Shown here piece by piece: positions 51,529 to 60,207 of a stretch of DNA of 64,000 nt. Source of the stretch: Cyanobacteria bacterium OH_CBrB_359. Lineage in GTDB: Bacteria > Cyanobacteriota > Vampirovibrionia > Gastranaerophilales > Gastranaerophilaceae. Under the pieces are notes generated by a model that did no database searches, was not told where the DNA came from, and worked only from the letters and a program-made list of their open reading frames with translations. The position numbers and the translations under genes are program-made. Every line of letters begins with the position of its first letter. The first letter of the stretch is position 1. The stretch is taken from positions 62,001-126,000 of the forward strand of contig JAEZET010000006.1 of NCBI GenBank assembly GCA_023433065.1, written 5' to 3'.

Positions 51529-51996
51529 TTATAATTTGCCTAACTCATCCAAAACTTCATCAACATGCCCTTGAACTTTTACTTTTTTCCATTCATGCCG
51601 TAAGATTACCTCTTTATCAATCAAAAAGGTAGACCGAATAACTCCTTCTGTAATTTTTCCGTACATGTTTTTTTCACCCCAGGCCTCAAATTTTTTAATT
51701 ACGGTTTTATCCGGGTCAGAAAGTAAGATAAAATTTAAATCATGATCTTTTTTAAATTTTTTATGGCTATCAACTGTGTCAGGGCTGATTCCCAGCACAA
51801 CCGATTTAGATGCAAGTCGGTTTATATTATCTCTAAAGTCGCATGCTTCCTGAGTACAACCAGGTGTATTATCTTTAGGATAAAAATATAATATAAGGTT
51901 TTTACCTTTGAAATCATAAAGTGAAAAAGTTTTTTCTTCTCCTTTTTCATCAATTCCTTTCAAAGTAAAATCATCTACTTTCTCATTTAATTTCAT
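51529..51996 (-). CDS. bcp: Thiol peroxidase Bcp (peroxiredoxin Q type)
   Basis: 155 aa. Peroxidatic Cys47 and resolving Cys52 lie in YPKDNTPGCTQEACDFRD. The thioredoxin fold and HVDEVLDEL end are typical. Reduces hydrogen and alkyl peroxides using thioredoxin. AGAGGT is 6 nt before the ATG. Cytoplasmic, in operon with the Hsp20-like gene: a small oxidative/protein stress pair. Confidence 0.95.
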   Translation of the reverse strand: MKLNEKVDDFTLKGIDEKGEEKTFSLYDFKGKNLILYFYPKDNTPGCTQEACDFRDNINRLASKSVVLGISPDTVDSHKKFKKDHDLNFILLSDPDKTVIKKFEAWGEKNMYGKITEGVIRSTFLIDKEVILRHEWKKVKVQGHVDEVLDELGKL

Positions 51997-52116
51997 GTTA
52001 ATTACCTCTTTTATAAATAATTTTCCAATACATTAAATAACTTGGCAATTATACAACTAATTATAATCTAATGTTTAAGGCAGTTAACCAAAAGGCTTAT
52101 TTTTAATAAACAAGAA

Positions 52117-53319
52117 TTAACTCTCAAGTACTTTTTTAAATTTTTCAAAAGCAAAATCAATCTGCCTTTTATTTATAACCAAAGGCGGCGCAACCCTTAT
52201 TATATTAGCGTGAGTTTCTTTTGCCAAAATTCCCTCTGCCATAAGTTTTTCGCAGTAACTTCTGGCTTTTACAAAAAGTTCTATAGCAATAAAAAGACCT
52301 TTGCCTCGAATTTCTTTAATTGCAGGAGAATTAATAGTTTTAAGCTTTTCTATAAAATATTCACCAAGAACTTTTGAATTTTCAATAAGCTTTTCATCAA
52401 ATAAAATATCTAAAGCCTCCATTGCAACAGCACATGCGAGAGGATTTCCACCAAATGTCGAACCGTGTTCACCAGGATTAAAAACATCTAACAATCCTTT
52501 ATTTGCTAATACTGCTGAAACAGGATAAAAACCTCCGGATAAAGCCTTTCCGACCAGAACAGCATCGGGCTTAATATTTTCATGCTCATACGCAAATAAT
52601 TTCCCTGTTCTGCCAAGTCCTGTCTGAATCTCATCCAAAATCATCAAAATATTGTTGTTGTTGCAAATCTCTCTTATATCTTTTAAATAACCTTCATAAG
52701 GTATTTTGATTCCTGCTTCTCCCTGAATAGGCTCCAGCATAATCGCCGCAGTATTCTCATTAACAGCTTTTCTCAATGCTTCAATATCACCGTATTGAAC
52801 AACCTTGAAGCCTTCTGTATAAGGTCCAAAGTAATTTTTTGAATCTTCGTCTGTCGAAAAGCTTATTATTGTAGTTGTTCTTCCGTGGAAATTTTCACTG
52901 CATACAATGATTTCCGCCTGATTGTACTTTATGCCCTTATTAACATATCCCCATTTTCTGGCAGCCTTAATCGCGGTTTCAACGGCTTCAGCGCCTGTAT
53001 TCATCGGAAGTACTTTGTCAAACCCTGTTACTTTGCAAATTTTTTCATAATACAAAGGCAACTTATCGTTTCTAAAGGCTCTTGATGTCAATGTCAGCCT
53101 CTTTGCCTGTTTTGTAAGGACTTTCAATATTCTCTTATGACAATGCCCCTGATTTACGGCAGAGTATGAGCTTAAACAGTCAAGATATTTTTTTCCTTCG
53201 ACATCGTATAACCAAATCCCCTTGCCTTTTTTAATAACAACATCAAGAGGTTTGTAATTGTTTGCGCCGTATTTTTTTTCAAGTTCAATATAACATTGCG
53301 AATTGCCCATAGATATCAT
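52117..53319 (-). CDS. rocD: Ornithine aminotransferase (class III)
   Basis: PLP enzyme converting ornithine and 2-oxoglutarate to glutamate semialdehyde. LPMNTGAEAVETAIK, EPIQGEAGI, DEIQTGLGRTG, the PLP lysine in LVGKALSGGFYPVSA and GEHGSTFGGNP are class III signatures, and the wording matches RocD more than acetylornithine aminotransferase. 400 aa. AGAGGC precedes the start region; ATGs at 53319 and 53310 are both possible. Single gene; links arginine/ornithine and proline metabolism. Confidence 0.9.
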   Translation of the reverse strand: MISMGNSQCYIELEKKYGANNYKPLDVVIKKGKGIWLYDVEGKKYLDCLSSYSAVNQGHCHKRILKVLTKQAKRLTLTSRAFRNDKLPLYYEKICKVTGFDKVLPMNTGAEAVETAIKAARKWGYVNKGIKYNQAEIIVCSENFHGRTTTIISFSTDEDSKNYFGPYTEGFKVVQYGDIEALRKAVNENTAAIMLEPIQGEAGIKIPYEGYLKDIREICNNNNILMILDEIQTGLGRTGKLFAYEHENIKPDAVLVGKALSGGFYPVSAVLANKGLLDVFNPGEHGSTFGGNPLACAVAMEALDILFDEKLIENSKVLGEYFIEKLKTINSPAIKEIRGKGLFIAIELFVKARSYCEKLMAEGILAKETHANIIRVAPPLVINKRQIDFAFEKFKKVLES

Positions 53320-53440
53320 TTGCCTCTATATAATCTCGTTTACGTAAGAATTATACAAACAAATAAACTTATGAGCAAATTTGTTATATGCCATACCAGA
53401 AAACCTATGTATTAGCTTTACAATCCAAGATTAATAAACA

Positions 53441-54112
53441 TTAGATTCCAGTTTCATGATAAAGAAAATATGCAGAACAGCCGGCACTGGTAGTACCGTC
53501 AGAGGAATTTTCAGAACAAGAATAATTGTCGCCATGGCTTCCTGCAGCATAAGTATTAAAAGCGTTGTTTTCTTTCACTATCCAAATGAAAAATAAATCT
53601 TTTCCATACATATTTGGTTTTTGAGAGCCGTTAACATCTATATAACTATATGCACATATATTTTTCAAATCACCTATTTGCGTTGAGCAGCTGTTATCCA
53701 CTCCCCCGATTCCTTTAAATAACATAACTACTCCATCATTAAGAACTGCAGCGGGACCGTCTATCCCCGATGTTCCCACGGAGAAATTCTTATAATATCT
53801 ATAATATGAACCTCCAAAATCAGCAAAATTGCCTTCTTTCATAAAGCTCATAACTTTTGAATAGTCTGTTAGAAATGATGTGTCAGAGCTAAAATCAATA
53901 TCCCCATTTAAAGTCTTTAAAAGCATTGTGGCTCTTGATACATCAGAATAAACTTTTTTCCATTTATTTCTTAACTCCATATCCTTGGTATTATATACAA
54001 TTGAAGGAATAACTAGAGCGGCAATGATTCCGACTATAACGAGAGTTACAAGCACCTCTGCCAAAGAAAATCCCGTATAATGTCTATAAACTTTTTGTTC
54101 ACTCGCAAGCAT
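53441..54112 (-). CDS. Type IV prepilin-like protein
   Basis: 223 aa. Short basic leader, then class III cleavage site TG|FSLAEV (Gly14|Phe15, Glu19 at position +5) and a hydrophobic helix VLVTLVIVGIIAALVIPSIV. The globular part (50-223) has paired cysteines (CSTQIGDLKNIC; CSENSSDGTTSAGC) suited to disulfides. Processed by a PilD-type peptidase and assembled in the inner membrane. Major versus minor pilin is not clear. Together with pilT it implies type IV pili. The start codon is 6 nt from a TGCTATAAT box, so the mRNA may be leaderless. Confidence 0.88.
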   Translation of the reverse strand: MLASEQKVYRHYTGFSLAEVLVTLVIVGIIAALVIPSIVYNTKDMELRNKWKKVYSDVSRATMLLKTLNGDIDFSSDTSFLTDYSKVMSFMKEGNFADFGGSYYRYYKNFSVGTSGIDGPAAVLNDGVVMLFKGIGGVDNSCSTQIGDLKNICAYSYIDVNGSQKPNMYGKDLFFIWIVKENNAFNTYAAGSHGDNYSCSENSSDGTTSAGCSAYFLYHETGI

Positions 54113-54127
54113 TTTTTCATTATAGCA
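54112..54127 (-). promoter_or_regulatory. Extended -10 promoter giving a leaderless prepilin transcript
   Basis: Minus-strand TGC-TATAAT (54127-54119), then 6 nt (GAAAAA) and the ATG at 54112. No ribosome site. A second, out-of-frame ATG begins inside the -10. Confidence 0.5.
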
Positions 54128-54225
54128 AAAAAATTAAAGTATTTTTAGTATTTCAACCATTTTCAATGTCAAACATATAATTATTTAGTTACTTACACTC
54201 TAAAATAGACGTATTCTCATTAATT

Positions 54226-54251
54226 ACTACTGCATATAATTATGCAGTAGT
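54226..54251. repeat. Perfect 11-bp hairpin
   Basis: ACTACTGCATA (54226-54236) and TATGCAGTAGT (54241-54251) with a 4-nt loop. No U tract on either strand, so not a clear terminator. Lies 29 nt beyond the stop of the leftward gene at 54280. Confidence 0.5.
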
Positions 54252-54279
54252 CTATCATTTTATAAGCAATTTGTAATCC

Positions 54280-54588
54280 TTAATTTGTTATACAACTATT
54301 CAAGTATTCAATTACATTTATTTTATTTTCATAGAGGAATCTTAAGAAATAAAGATAGTTAATATTGTGAGAGGACACAGTAATATTTATTTCAAATCCG
54401 TCAGAACAAAACGGTTCATAATCATAAATAACATAGCTATTATATTTACTTTTCCATTCCTTCTTTTCTATCTGGCAATTGTTTTCGAGAGCCGTCTGCT
54501 CCAACCAAGGCATGATATCTTTCGACACATTCTTGAACTCGAGCTGCTTTCTCTGGTTTATGCCTTTCGTGTATTTTTCAACTAACAT
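54280..54588 (-). CDS. Unknown 102-aa protein
   Basis: No family recognised. Soluble and mixed alpha/beta by eye (YVIYDYEPF, GFEINITVSS), with two cysteines and many aromatic residues. GGGG lies 10 nt before the ATG in the loop of a small CTAAT/ATTAG hairpin. The gene is isolated, flanked by long non-coding stretches and by hairpins. Codon use is ordinary. Could be a recently acquired or fast-evolving gene. Confidence 0.5.
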   Translation of the reverse strand: MLVEKYTKGINQRKQLEFKNVSKDIMPWLEQTALENNCQIEKKEWKSKYNSYVIYDYEPFCSDGFEINITVSSHNINYLYFLRFLYENKINVIEYLNSCITN

Positions 54589-55113
54589 CTCTAATACCCC
54601 ATTAGCCTAGTAATCTAGCGTCGCATACTTCCGCAGCACTATTCGCCACCATTGTATGTTCACTTTTTAGTTTTGAGTATCTACATTCCTATAAATTTCC
54701 CTGCTCTGCAAATTTGAATCTGATACAAAGAAATTCATAAGAATGTTTGGAATTATCTTTTTTTATAATCTATATTTTTTAATTACAAAAAAGACATTCC
54801 TTTATATATCTGTTTCTTAAATATTTGCGGCCGCAAAAATTCTTGAATTATTTTTGAAATATTTTTAAGTTTAAACCTATTTCAAGTCCAATAAAATATC
54901 CCAATGTATAATAGCCAGCTTATATAAATGTACTATTTTTATTTTTAGTATTATTTTCACTCTAATAAGATTTTTACTGTTTTCAAAACCCGAAAATTAC
55001 TACTAATATTGAACTTTAGCTTTGATATAAAGATTTTATTAAAAAATCAGGAAAGGCGAATTTTTCAGTTTATAATCAATAATGTAAAAGAAGACATCTA
55101 TTTGGAGAGACAA
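54589..55113. other. 525-bp intergenic region with a locally GC-rich patch
   Basis: 54605-54656 is about half G+C against a much more AT-rich background. On the minus strand it contains two tiny frames without ribosome sites: 23 codons (54738-54667) and 16 codons (54652-54602), both upstream of the 54588 start. The right half holds AT-rich sequence with a GCGGCCGC site (54827-54834) and no gene; the promoter of the HEAT-repeat gene should lie near its right end. Confidence 0.6.
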
Positions 55114-55431
55114 ATGTCAGCAACTTTAGTAAGAGAAAACATTAATCATTCAGAACCTATCACAAATATACTTTCTAAATTGGAAAATGCAGATAACAAA
55201 AGCAAAAACGAAATTGAAAATATGCTTGTAAAAAAAGGTGACGAGGCTATCCCTGAGCTTGTTAACCAGCTTCAAATTCTAAAAGGAAGCATCAGAGGTA
55301 TAGTAGCAATGATATTAATCAGAATAGGTGAACCTTCCATTGATTATCTTAAAAAAGCTGCCCAAATCAACAAAGATTTTGAATGGGTTGCAAGATATAT
55401 TATTACTGAAATAAACGGAATCGCAGCGTAA
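55114..55431 (+). CDS. HEAT-repeat-like small protein
   Basis: 105 aa, all-helical. EAIPELVNQLQILKGSIRGI and AMILIRIGEPSIDYLKKA read as two HEAT/PBS-lyase-type repeats, likely a protein-binding scaffold. The frame is open further upstream, but I start at the ATG at 55114, which has GGAGAG about 5 nt upstream. No signal peptide. Followed by a strong terminator, so it is a single gene. Partner unknown. Confidence 0.72.
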   Translation: MSATLVRENINHSEPITNILSKLENADNKSKNEIENMLVKKGDEAIPELVNQLQILKGSIRGIVAMILIRIGEPSIDYLKKAAQINKDFEWVARYIITEINGIAA

Positions 55432-55457
55432 TCTGTACTTATTCATAGCCTTAAAAT

Positions 55458-55487
55458 AAAAACCGATAAATTTATTTGTCGGTTTTT
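55458..55487 (+). terminator. Terminator of the HEAT-repeat gene
   Basis: AAAAACCGATAA (55458-55469) pairs with TTGTCGGTTTTT (55476-55487) with one G-U pair, then ATTTAT. It lies 26 nt after the stop. Confidence 0.85.
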
Positions 55488-55586
55488 ATTTATAACTAGC
55501 AAATTATTCTTTCATGCGGTTTTATAATATCGTTAAATCCAATTTTTAATAATTGTTTCGTATTGTAATACAAACAAACTTAAATC

Positions 55587-55616
55587 TTGACTTTATACTG
55601 ACTACTTATATATCAT
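55587..55616 (+). promoter_or_regulatory. Promoter of the LysM protein gene
   Basis: TTGACT (55587-55592), an 18-nt spacer and TATCAT (55611-55616), 31 nt before the ATG at 55648. Confidence 0.5.
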
Positions 55617-55647
55617 GTTACTATTAAAAAACAATTAGAGGGATGTA

Positions 55648-56205
55648 ATGAAAAATTCTACTTTGCACAGGTCAAATCTATCAAGTGAAAGAATGGCTCT
55701 TTTAGCAGAATTAAAAGCCCAAAAAAACCTTTCAGCAGACAGTGCTCCCGGGATTTATAAAAGACCCGGCAAGCAAAAAGAATTAGATATTTTATGGCAA
55801 AGTTTCAAACTTAACCAAAAAGATGAAAAATCACCGGGATTATATATTCTTACAGGTTTTATACTTGGAGCTTTAAGCATGTTTCTTATGACAGCCGTAC
55901 TCAGTATAAGTGCCTCTAACGAAGATTTGATTTCGGATACTACGCCTATGCCTAAAGCAGAAACAAAATTAATCAAAAAAAATAACAAATCAAAAATTTC
56001 AATTGTACCTGCTGACAAACCTGCTCCCGTTGTTGCAAGTTCTGAAGTTTATACAGTTCAAAACGGGGACACTTTAGCCGGTATAATAATTCGTTTTTAC
56101 GGCAAATATGACCCTTCAAAAATTGAAAAAATTAAAGCAGTAAATGCATCACTCAACCCTGACAGATTGTCAATCGGTCAGAAACTTGTAATCCCATTGG
56201 ATTAA
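55648..56205 (+). CDS. Single-pass membrane protein with C-terminal LysM domain
   Basis: 185 aa. A 64-residue charged cytoplasmic segment, a transmembrane helix (65-88, YILTGFILGALSMFLMTAVL), a Lys/Pro-rich linker and one LysM domain (134-184, YTVQNGDTLAGI ... LSIGQKLVIP). LysM binds GlcNAc strands, so the protein probably ties the inner membrane to peptidoglycan. The long cytoplasmic part could recruit a partner. AGAGGGATG is just upstream of the ATG. No enzyme domain is present. Confidence 0.85.
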   Translation: MKNSTLHRSNLSSERMALLAELKAQKNLSADSAPGIYKRPGKQKELDILWQSFKLNQKDEKSPGLYILTGFILGALSMFLMTAVLSISASNEDLISDTTPMPKAETKLIKKNNKSKISIVPADKPAPVVASSEVYTVQNGDTLAGIIIRFYGKYDPSKIEKIKAVNASLNPDRLSIGQKLVIPLD

Positions 56206-56227
56206 TAATTAAAAGTTTATAACATTT

Positions 56228-56254
56228 TAAAAGCACATTTAATATGTGCTTTTA
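56228..56254. terminator. Bidirectional terminator after the LysM gene
   Basis: TAAAAGCACAT (56228-56238) pairs perfectly over 11 bp with ATGTGCTTTTA (56244-56254), loop TTAAT; plus-strand tail is TAGTTTTTT. The last codons and stop of the convergent small gene at 56239 lie inside it. Confidence 0.8.
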
Positions 56255-56469
56255 TAGTTTTTTCTGAGCAATCTTACAGGTTCGGCGCAGGGCATTGAAG
56301 TATTATAAATTAAAAAATCATTCTGCCTTGATGCATAAAACTGTTGGTAATTTTTATTACTAATTTTTTCATAACTGCAGTAGCTGCCTATTTTATCCTT
56401 GATAAAATCGACAAAAATACGCTGCTGTGAATTCAGCTCAAAATCCTTCAGATCTTTGACAATATACAT
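56239..56469 (-). CDS. Possible 76-aa protein, unknown
   Basis: No family recognised. Helical N-terminal half (VKDLKDFELNSQQRIFVDFI), aromatic and basic C-terminal half. No Shine-Dalgarno before the ATG. Its 3' end forms half of a terminator hairpin. It lies 90 nt upstream of rsmD on the same strand. Composition looks like protein rather than a chance frame, but evidence is limited. Confidence 0.4.
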   Translation of the reverse strand: MYIVKDLKDFELNSQQRIFVDFIKDKIGSYCSYEKISNKNYQQFYASRQNDFLIYNTSMPCAEPVRLLRKNYKSTY

Positions 56470-56559
56470 ATTCTTATTTTAAAAGATTTTTGAATAAATT
56501 TCCGTATTTTTGCCTTTAGTATTAATTAATATTAAGCTTAAAAAGTCAAGAAGCTTATA

Positions 56560-57099
56560 TCACAAGGGTTTTAAAAAACTGACCTTTACACTTCCATATT
56601 CTTTAATTTTTACAATTTCAAAACCTTCGGCATTTATAATCTTATCTGTTTTATGCTCCATCACTATAAATCCGCCACATTTCAACAGATTATTATTTAA
56701 GATTAATCTCAAAGATTCATCATAAAGATTGGAATCATATGGCGGATCTAAAAAAATTATATCGAAATTTTTATCTGTTTTTTTTAAAAAATTTATTGCA
56801 TCAAACACAAAAAGGTCTGGTTTAACCTGCAGTTCATTGAAATTTTCTTTTATAAACCTGGCTGTTTTTTTATCTTTTTCAATAGTTACAACAGAGTTAA
56901 ATCCTCTTGAAACAGCTTCAAAACTCATAATCGCACTTCCTGCAAATAAATCAAGAAAACTTTTTTCTGAAAAATCACCTAACAAAGAAAGAAGTATATT
57001 AAAAATTCCCTGCCTTATCTTGGATAAGGTCGGCTTTACATTTATATCTTTATTGGTTTTAATTTTTCTTGAATTTAAATAACCGCCTGTAATTTGCAT
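56560..57099 (-). CDS. rsmD: 16S rRNA (guanine-966-N2) methyltransferase RsmD
   Basis: 179 aa. ITGGYLNSRKIKT (3-15), RPT-like KPTLSKIRQGIFNIL, FLDLFAGSAIMSFEA (48-62, AdoMet loop) and the catalytic LDPPY (117-121). Modifies small-subunit rRNA. Lies 9 nt after the secreted unknown protein gene in the leftward gmk-coaBC-nif3 run; in many genomes it neighbours coaD, which is not seen here. Confidence 0.93.
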   Translation of the reverse strand: MQITGGYLNSRKIKTNKDINVKPTLSKIRQGIFNILLSLLGDFSEKSFLDLFAGSAIMSFEAVSRGFNSVVTIEKDKKTARFIKENFNELQVKPDLFVFDAINFLKKTDKNFDIIFLDPPYDSNLYDESLRLILNNNLLKCGGFIVMEHKTDKIINAEGFEIVKIKEYGSVKVSFLKPL

Positions 57100-57108
57100 A
57101 TAAAAGCC

Positions 57109-57675
57109 TTATAATTCAATCGTATTTGCCTTATTCATTATTACATCCCAACGATAATAACTGTAGTAGAGTTTTATGCCTCTTACAATATTGAGCCATT
57201 GAAAACAGATATTTTGAAAATATTGCGGATTTTTATTTATATAATGCATTGTAATAACACCTTCAAACCCCTGCGTGGAGCGGACTATCTCGCATTGGGA
57301 TGCTCTTTCGCTGCACCAGATTGCAATAGCATCATTGGGATCATTTTTTATATATGTAAGCTGCATGTCATTGTATCTGTACATTGCCTGACCTATATGA
57401 TATTCAAGCATATAAAGCGCTGTTACTCTTCTATTTTTTTCTCCTTTATAAGAGTGGAAAACCATCGACTCAATATAATTGTCCCTGCTTTGGCCGGAAG
57501 GAAGATATTGCCCGATAACCTGATGGTCTCTTTTTTGGTAAAAAACTTTATGCCAGCCGGCATTGGGAAACTCCACAAGCACTGTTTCATATGCCTGAGT
57601 TGTATTTTGCATAAAAGCAAAAAATAAAATTATAAATATAAAATTCTTACAAAATCTGCCAAATATTTTTTTCAT
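57109..57675 (-). CDS. Secreted protein of unknown function
   Basis: 188 aa. Signal peptide of about 27 residues (basic start, FIFIILFFAFM core, TQA|Y). The mature part is rich in Tyr, His and Asn, has three cysteines and a Trp-rich end (FQWLNIVRGIKLYYSYYRWD). FPNAGWHKVFYQKRD and a central GQAMYRYNDMQLTYI segment may mark a small beta-rich domain. I use the ATG at 57675; a TTG two codons earlier is possible. Overlaps nif3 by 29 nt, so translation is coupled. Family not recognised. Confidence 0.7.
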   Translation of the reverse strand: MKKIFGRFCKNFIFIILFFAFMQNTTQAYETVLVEFPNAGWHKVFYQKRDHQVIGQYLPSGQSRDNYIESMVFHSYKGEKNRRVTALYMLEYHIGQAMYRYNDMQLTYIKNDPNDAIAIWCSERASQCEIVRSTQGFEGVITMHYINKNPQYFQNICFQWLNIVRGIKLYYSYYRWDVIMNKANTIEL

Positions 57676-58384
57676 CAGCAATAAATAATTCCACGTTTTT
57701 ATCTTGCAGTATATTTTTAAATATCTCTTTTACGTATTTTTCACTTTCAAAATGACCGACATCAATAACTATAAGATTTTCAGCATCTAAAGCATCATGA
57801 TATTTGACATCTGAGGTTACAAATAAATCTATTCCTTCTAATGAAACTTCTCTTATAAATCCTCCTCCGGAGCCTGCGCAAAAAGCAATTGAAGTAAATT
57901 TCTCTTTTGCTGATTTATTGACTAACCTGTAATTTTTAATATCGAAACATGTTTTTAAAGATGTCAAAAATTCGTTTAAATCAGCAGTAAAATCTAAAAA
58001 TTTATAACGGACAAATTCATTCAGCTCGGCACAATCTGAAAAACCGGCTTTTTCGGCTAGCATATCCGTTGTACCGCCTCTTGCACAATCAAGGTTTGTA
58101 TGAGCCGAATATATTTGTATATTATTTTGGATTGTTTTAGTTAAAACTGGGTCATCAATTTTTTTCAAAGGAGAAAAAATATAAGGATGATGGGAAATTA
58201 TTAAATCGCAACCAAGATTTACAGCTTGATTCACAACATCTTCATCAATATTTAAAGATAAAAGGATTTTATCCGTTTTATTGCTCTCAAGCTTAATCTG
58301 CCAGCCTGAATTATCCCACTCTGACATTTTTTCAAGCGGGGCAAAATCCTCTATTGCCTTTATAATTTGAGATACTTCAGCCAT
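57647..58384 (-). CDS. Nif3-like dinuclear metal centre protein (DUF34)
   Basis: 245 aa. ISHHPYIF (63-70) with His65/His66, AHTNLDCARGG, and IVIDVGHFESEKY near the end give the His/Asp/Glu set of the di-metal site. The family (YbgI, NIF3L1) is universal; a GTP cyclohydrolase-like or metal-chaperone role has been proposed but is not settled. Overlaps coaBC by 8 nt and the secreted protein gene by 29 nt. Confidence 0.92.
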   Translation of the reverse strand: MAEVSQIIKAIEDFAPLEKMSEWDNSGWQIKLESNKTDKILLSLNIDEDVVNQAVNLGCDLIISHHPYIFSPLKKIDDPVLTKTIQNNIQIYSAHTNLDCARGGTTDMLAEKAGFSDCAELNEFVRYKFLDFTADLNEFLTSLKTCFDIKNYRLVNKSAKEKFTSIAFCAGSGGGFIREVSLEGIDLFVTSDVKYHDALDAENLIVIDVGHFESEKYVKEIFKNILQDKNVELFIADEKNIWQIL

Positions 58385-59555
58385 AAATTACCCTCAAGAT
58401 TTTATCAGCTATAACATTTTTTGTATCTTTTTCAATATGCACAATTTTTTGCTCTTTGTCTATTATAAAAACCTCATTGTAGTCTGAAGAAAAGCCGATA
58501 TCTTTTTGAGAAATGTCATTTGCCACAATGTAATCACAAGATTTTTTTATAATTTTTTTCTTGGCATTTTCAATTAAATTTTCACTCTCAGCACAAAATC
58601 CAACAATAACCTGATTTTCGGCCTTGTTTTTAGCAGCGTATTCTAAAATATCAGGATTTTTGATAAGTTCAAGTGTTAAATTATCAGTTTCATCCTTTTT
58701 AATTTTGTTTTCGGCAATATTCTTAACTCGATAATCAGATACCGCAGCCGCCATAATAAGACTGTCAAGAGATTCGAGGTTTTCTTTTACCTTCTCGAAC
58801 ATTTCACAAGCAGAATTTACTTTTGTAACTTTATAATTTTTTCTAATGTCAAAGGTTGAAATTAAGATGACTTCAGCCCCCATTTTATAAGCATTATCAG
58901 CAAGTTCTATCCCCATCTTGCCTGAGCTGTAATTTCCGATATAACGTACAGGGTCTATATTTTCTTTTGTGCCACCTGCCGTAATAACTATTTTCCTGCC
59001 TTTTAAAAGCTGCTCTCCAACAAGGATTTCTTTAGCTTTTTCAAAAATCAGATTGATATCTGCTAGCCTTCCCTTGCCGTTATAACCGCAAGCTAAATAA
59101 CCTTCCTCGGGTTCAATAATTCTTATATCATTTTCAGCAAGCTTTTTCAGATTCTCCTGGACAAAACTATTGTTCCACATACCCGTATTCATACAAGGCG
59201 CAACTATTAAAGGTCCCTTATAAGCACAAGAGACTGAGGTTAAAAGATTATCACACATTCCATTTGCGATTTTACCTATAGTATTAGCGCTGATTGGCAC
59301 AATCAAAAACAAATCCGCCTCATCAGCAAGCGAAATATGCTCTGGGGAATATTCCTCAATATCAAATTGACTCTTATAAACTTTATTTCCGCTTATCGTC
59401 TGAAGCGTTGTTAAAGTAACAAATTCAAGAGCATTTTCAGTTACTATAACTTTAACGTTTGCGCCATTTTTTTTGAACAGTCTTATAAGTTCAATCGTCT
59501 TATAAGCTGCAATTGCACCTGTTATTCCAACCAAAACAGTCTTGCCGGATAACAT
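58377..59555 (-). CDS. coaBC: Bifunctional phosphopantothenoylcysteine decarboxylase/synthetase CoaBC
   Basis: 392 aa. N-terminal flavin decarboxylase (VGITGAIAAYKTIEL, PCMNTGMWNN substrate-clamp motif, CGYNGKGRLAD with active-site Cys) and C-terminal synthetase (ITAGGTKENIDPVRYIGNYS, SDYRVKNIAENKIKK). Makes 4'-phosphopantetheine for coenzyme A. Starts 1 nt after gmk and overlaps nif3 by 8 nt. A gmk-coaBC pairing is common; the usual rpoZ between them is missing. Confidence 0.96.
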   Translation of the reverse strand: MLSGKTVLVGITGAIAAYKTIELIRLFKKNGANVKVIVTENALEFVTLTTLQTISGNKVYKSQFDIEEYSPEHISLADEADLFLIVPISANTIGKIANGMCDNLLTSVSCAYKGPLIVAPCMNTGMWNNSFVQENLKKLAENDIRIIEPEEGYLACGYNGKGRLADINLIFEKAKEILVGEQLLKGRKIVITAGGTKENIDPVRYIGNYSSGKMGIELADNAYKMGAEVILISTFDIRKNYKVTKVNSACEMFEKVKENLESLDSLIMAAAVSDYRVKNIAENKIKKDETDNLTLELIKNPDILEYAAKNKAENQVIVGFCAESENLIENAKKKIIKKSCDYIVANDISQKDIGFSSDYNEVFIIDKEQKIVHIEKDTKNVIADKILRVIYG

Positions 59556-59556
59556 T

Positions 59557-60111
59557 TTAATTTCCTTCCTTATTAAAAACTTCTTTTAGATATTTAATAG
59601 CCATATCTATGTTATCATTTACAATTTTATAATCAAATTTTTCAGAAGCCTCAATCTCATCTCTTGCTATCTTTAACCTTTGCTGGATTGTATCTTCATC
59701 TTCCGTATTTCTTCCCCTGAGTCTTTGTTCTAAGATTGCCCAGGAAGGAGGCAAAATAAATATAAGAACTGCATCTTTTATTTTTTCCTTAACCTGAAAT
59801 GCGCCTTGTATCTCTATTTCAACTATAACATCCCCTTTTTGAAGAGCTTTTTCTATAAAGCTTTGTTTTGTACCGTAATAGTTCCCGCTAAAGCGCGCCC
59901 ATTCCAAGAACTCATTATTATCTATTGATTTTTTAAATTCTTCTTCGGACACAAAAAAGTAATTAACACCGTCAACCTCTCCTGCTCTGGGTTTTCTTGT
60001 TGTTACAGATACAGAAAGTTTTATTTCGGGATTTTCTCCTAAAAATCTTTTTATTAAAGTGCCTTTGCCAACGCCTGAGCAACCTGCTATTACAAATAAC
60101 CTTCCTTGCAT
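59557..60111 (-). CDS. gmk: Guanylate kinase
   Basis: 184 aa. P-loop IAGCSGVGKGTLIKRF (8-23), the GMP-binding SVTTRKPRAGEVDGVNYFFV and EWARFSGNYYGT blocks, and IFILPPSWAILEQRLRGR. Converts GMP to GDP. GAGGA lies 6 nt before the ATG. First gene of the leftward gmk-coaBC-nif3-secreted-rsmD run and divergent from the histidine kinase. Confidence 0.96.
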   Translation of the reverse strand: MQGRLFVIAGCSGVGKGTLIKRFLGENPEIKLSVSVTTRKPRAGEVDGVNYFFVSEEEFKKSIDNNEFLEWARFSGNYYGTKQSFIEKALQKGDVIVEIEIQGAFQVKEKIKDAVLIFILPPSWAILEQRLRGRNTEDEDTIQQRLKIARDEIEASEKFDYKIVNDNIDMAIKYLKEVFNKEGN

Positions 60112-60207
60112 TTAATCCTCGTATTCTTAAAAGTTGGTTTTTTAAATTATAACTGAATATTATAAATTGTACAAAACTTAAAACTATACAAAACGGAAAA
60201 TACATTA

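Noticed and set aside
54600..54720. Resemblance of the minus strand to the 3' half of a 5S rRNA (GTGAACATAC, then ATAGTGCTGCGGAAG)
   Set aside because: No matching 5' half, no closing stem near the expected 120-nt distance and no proper helix IV/V pairing. Treated as a GC-rich spacer.
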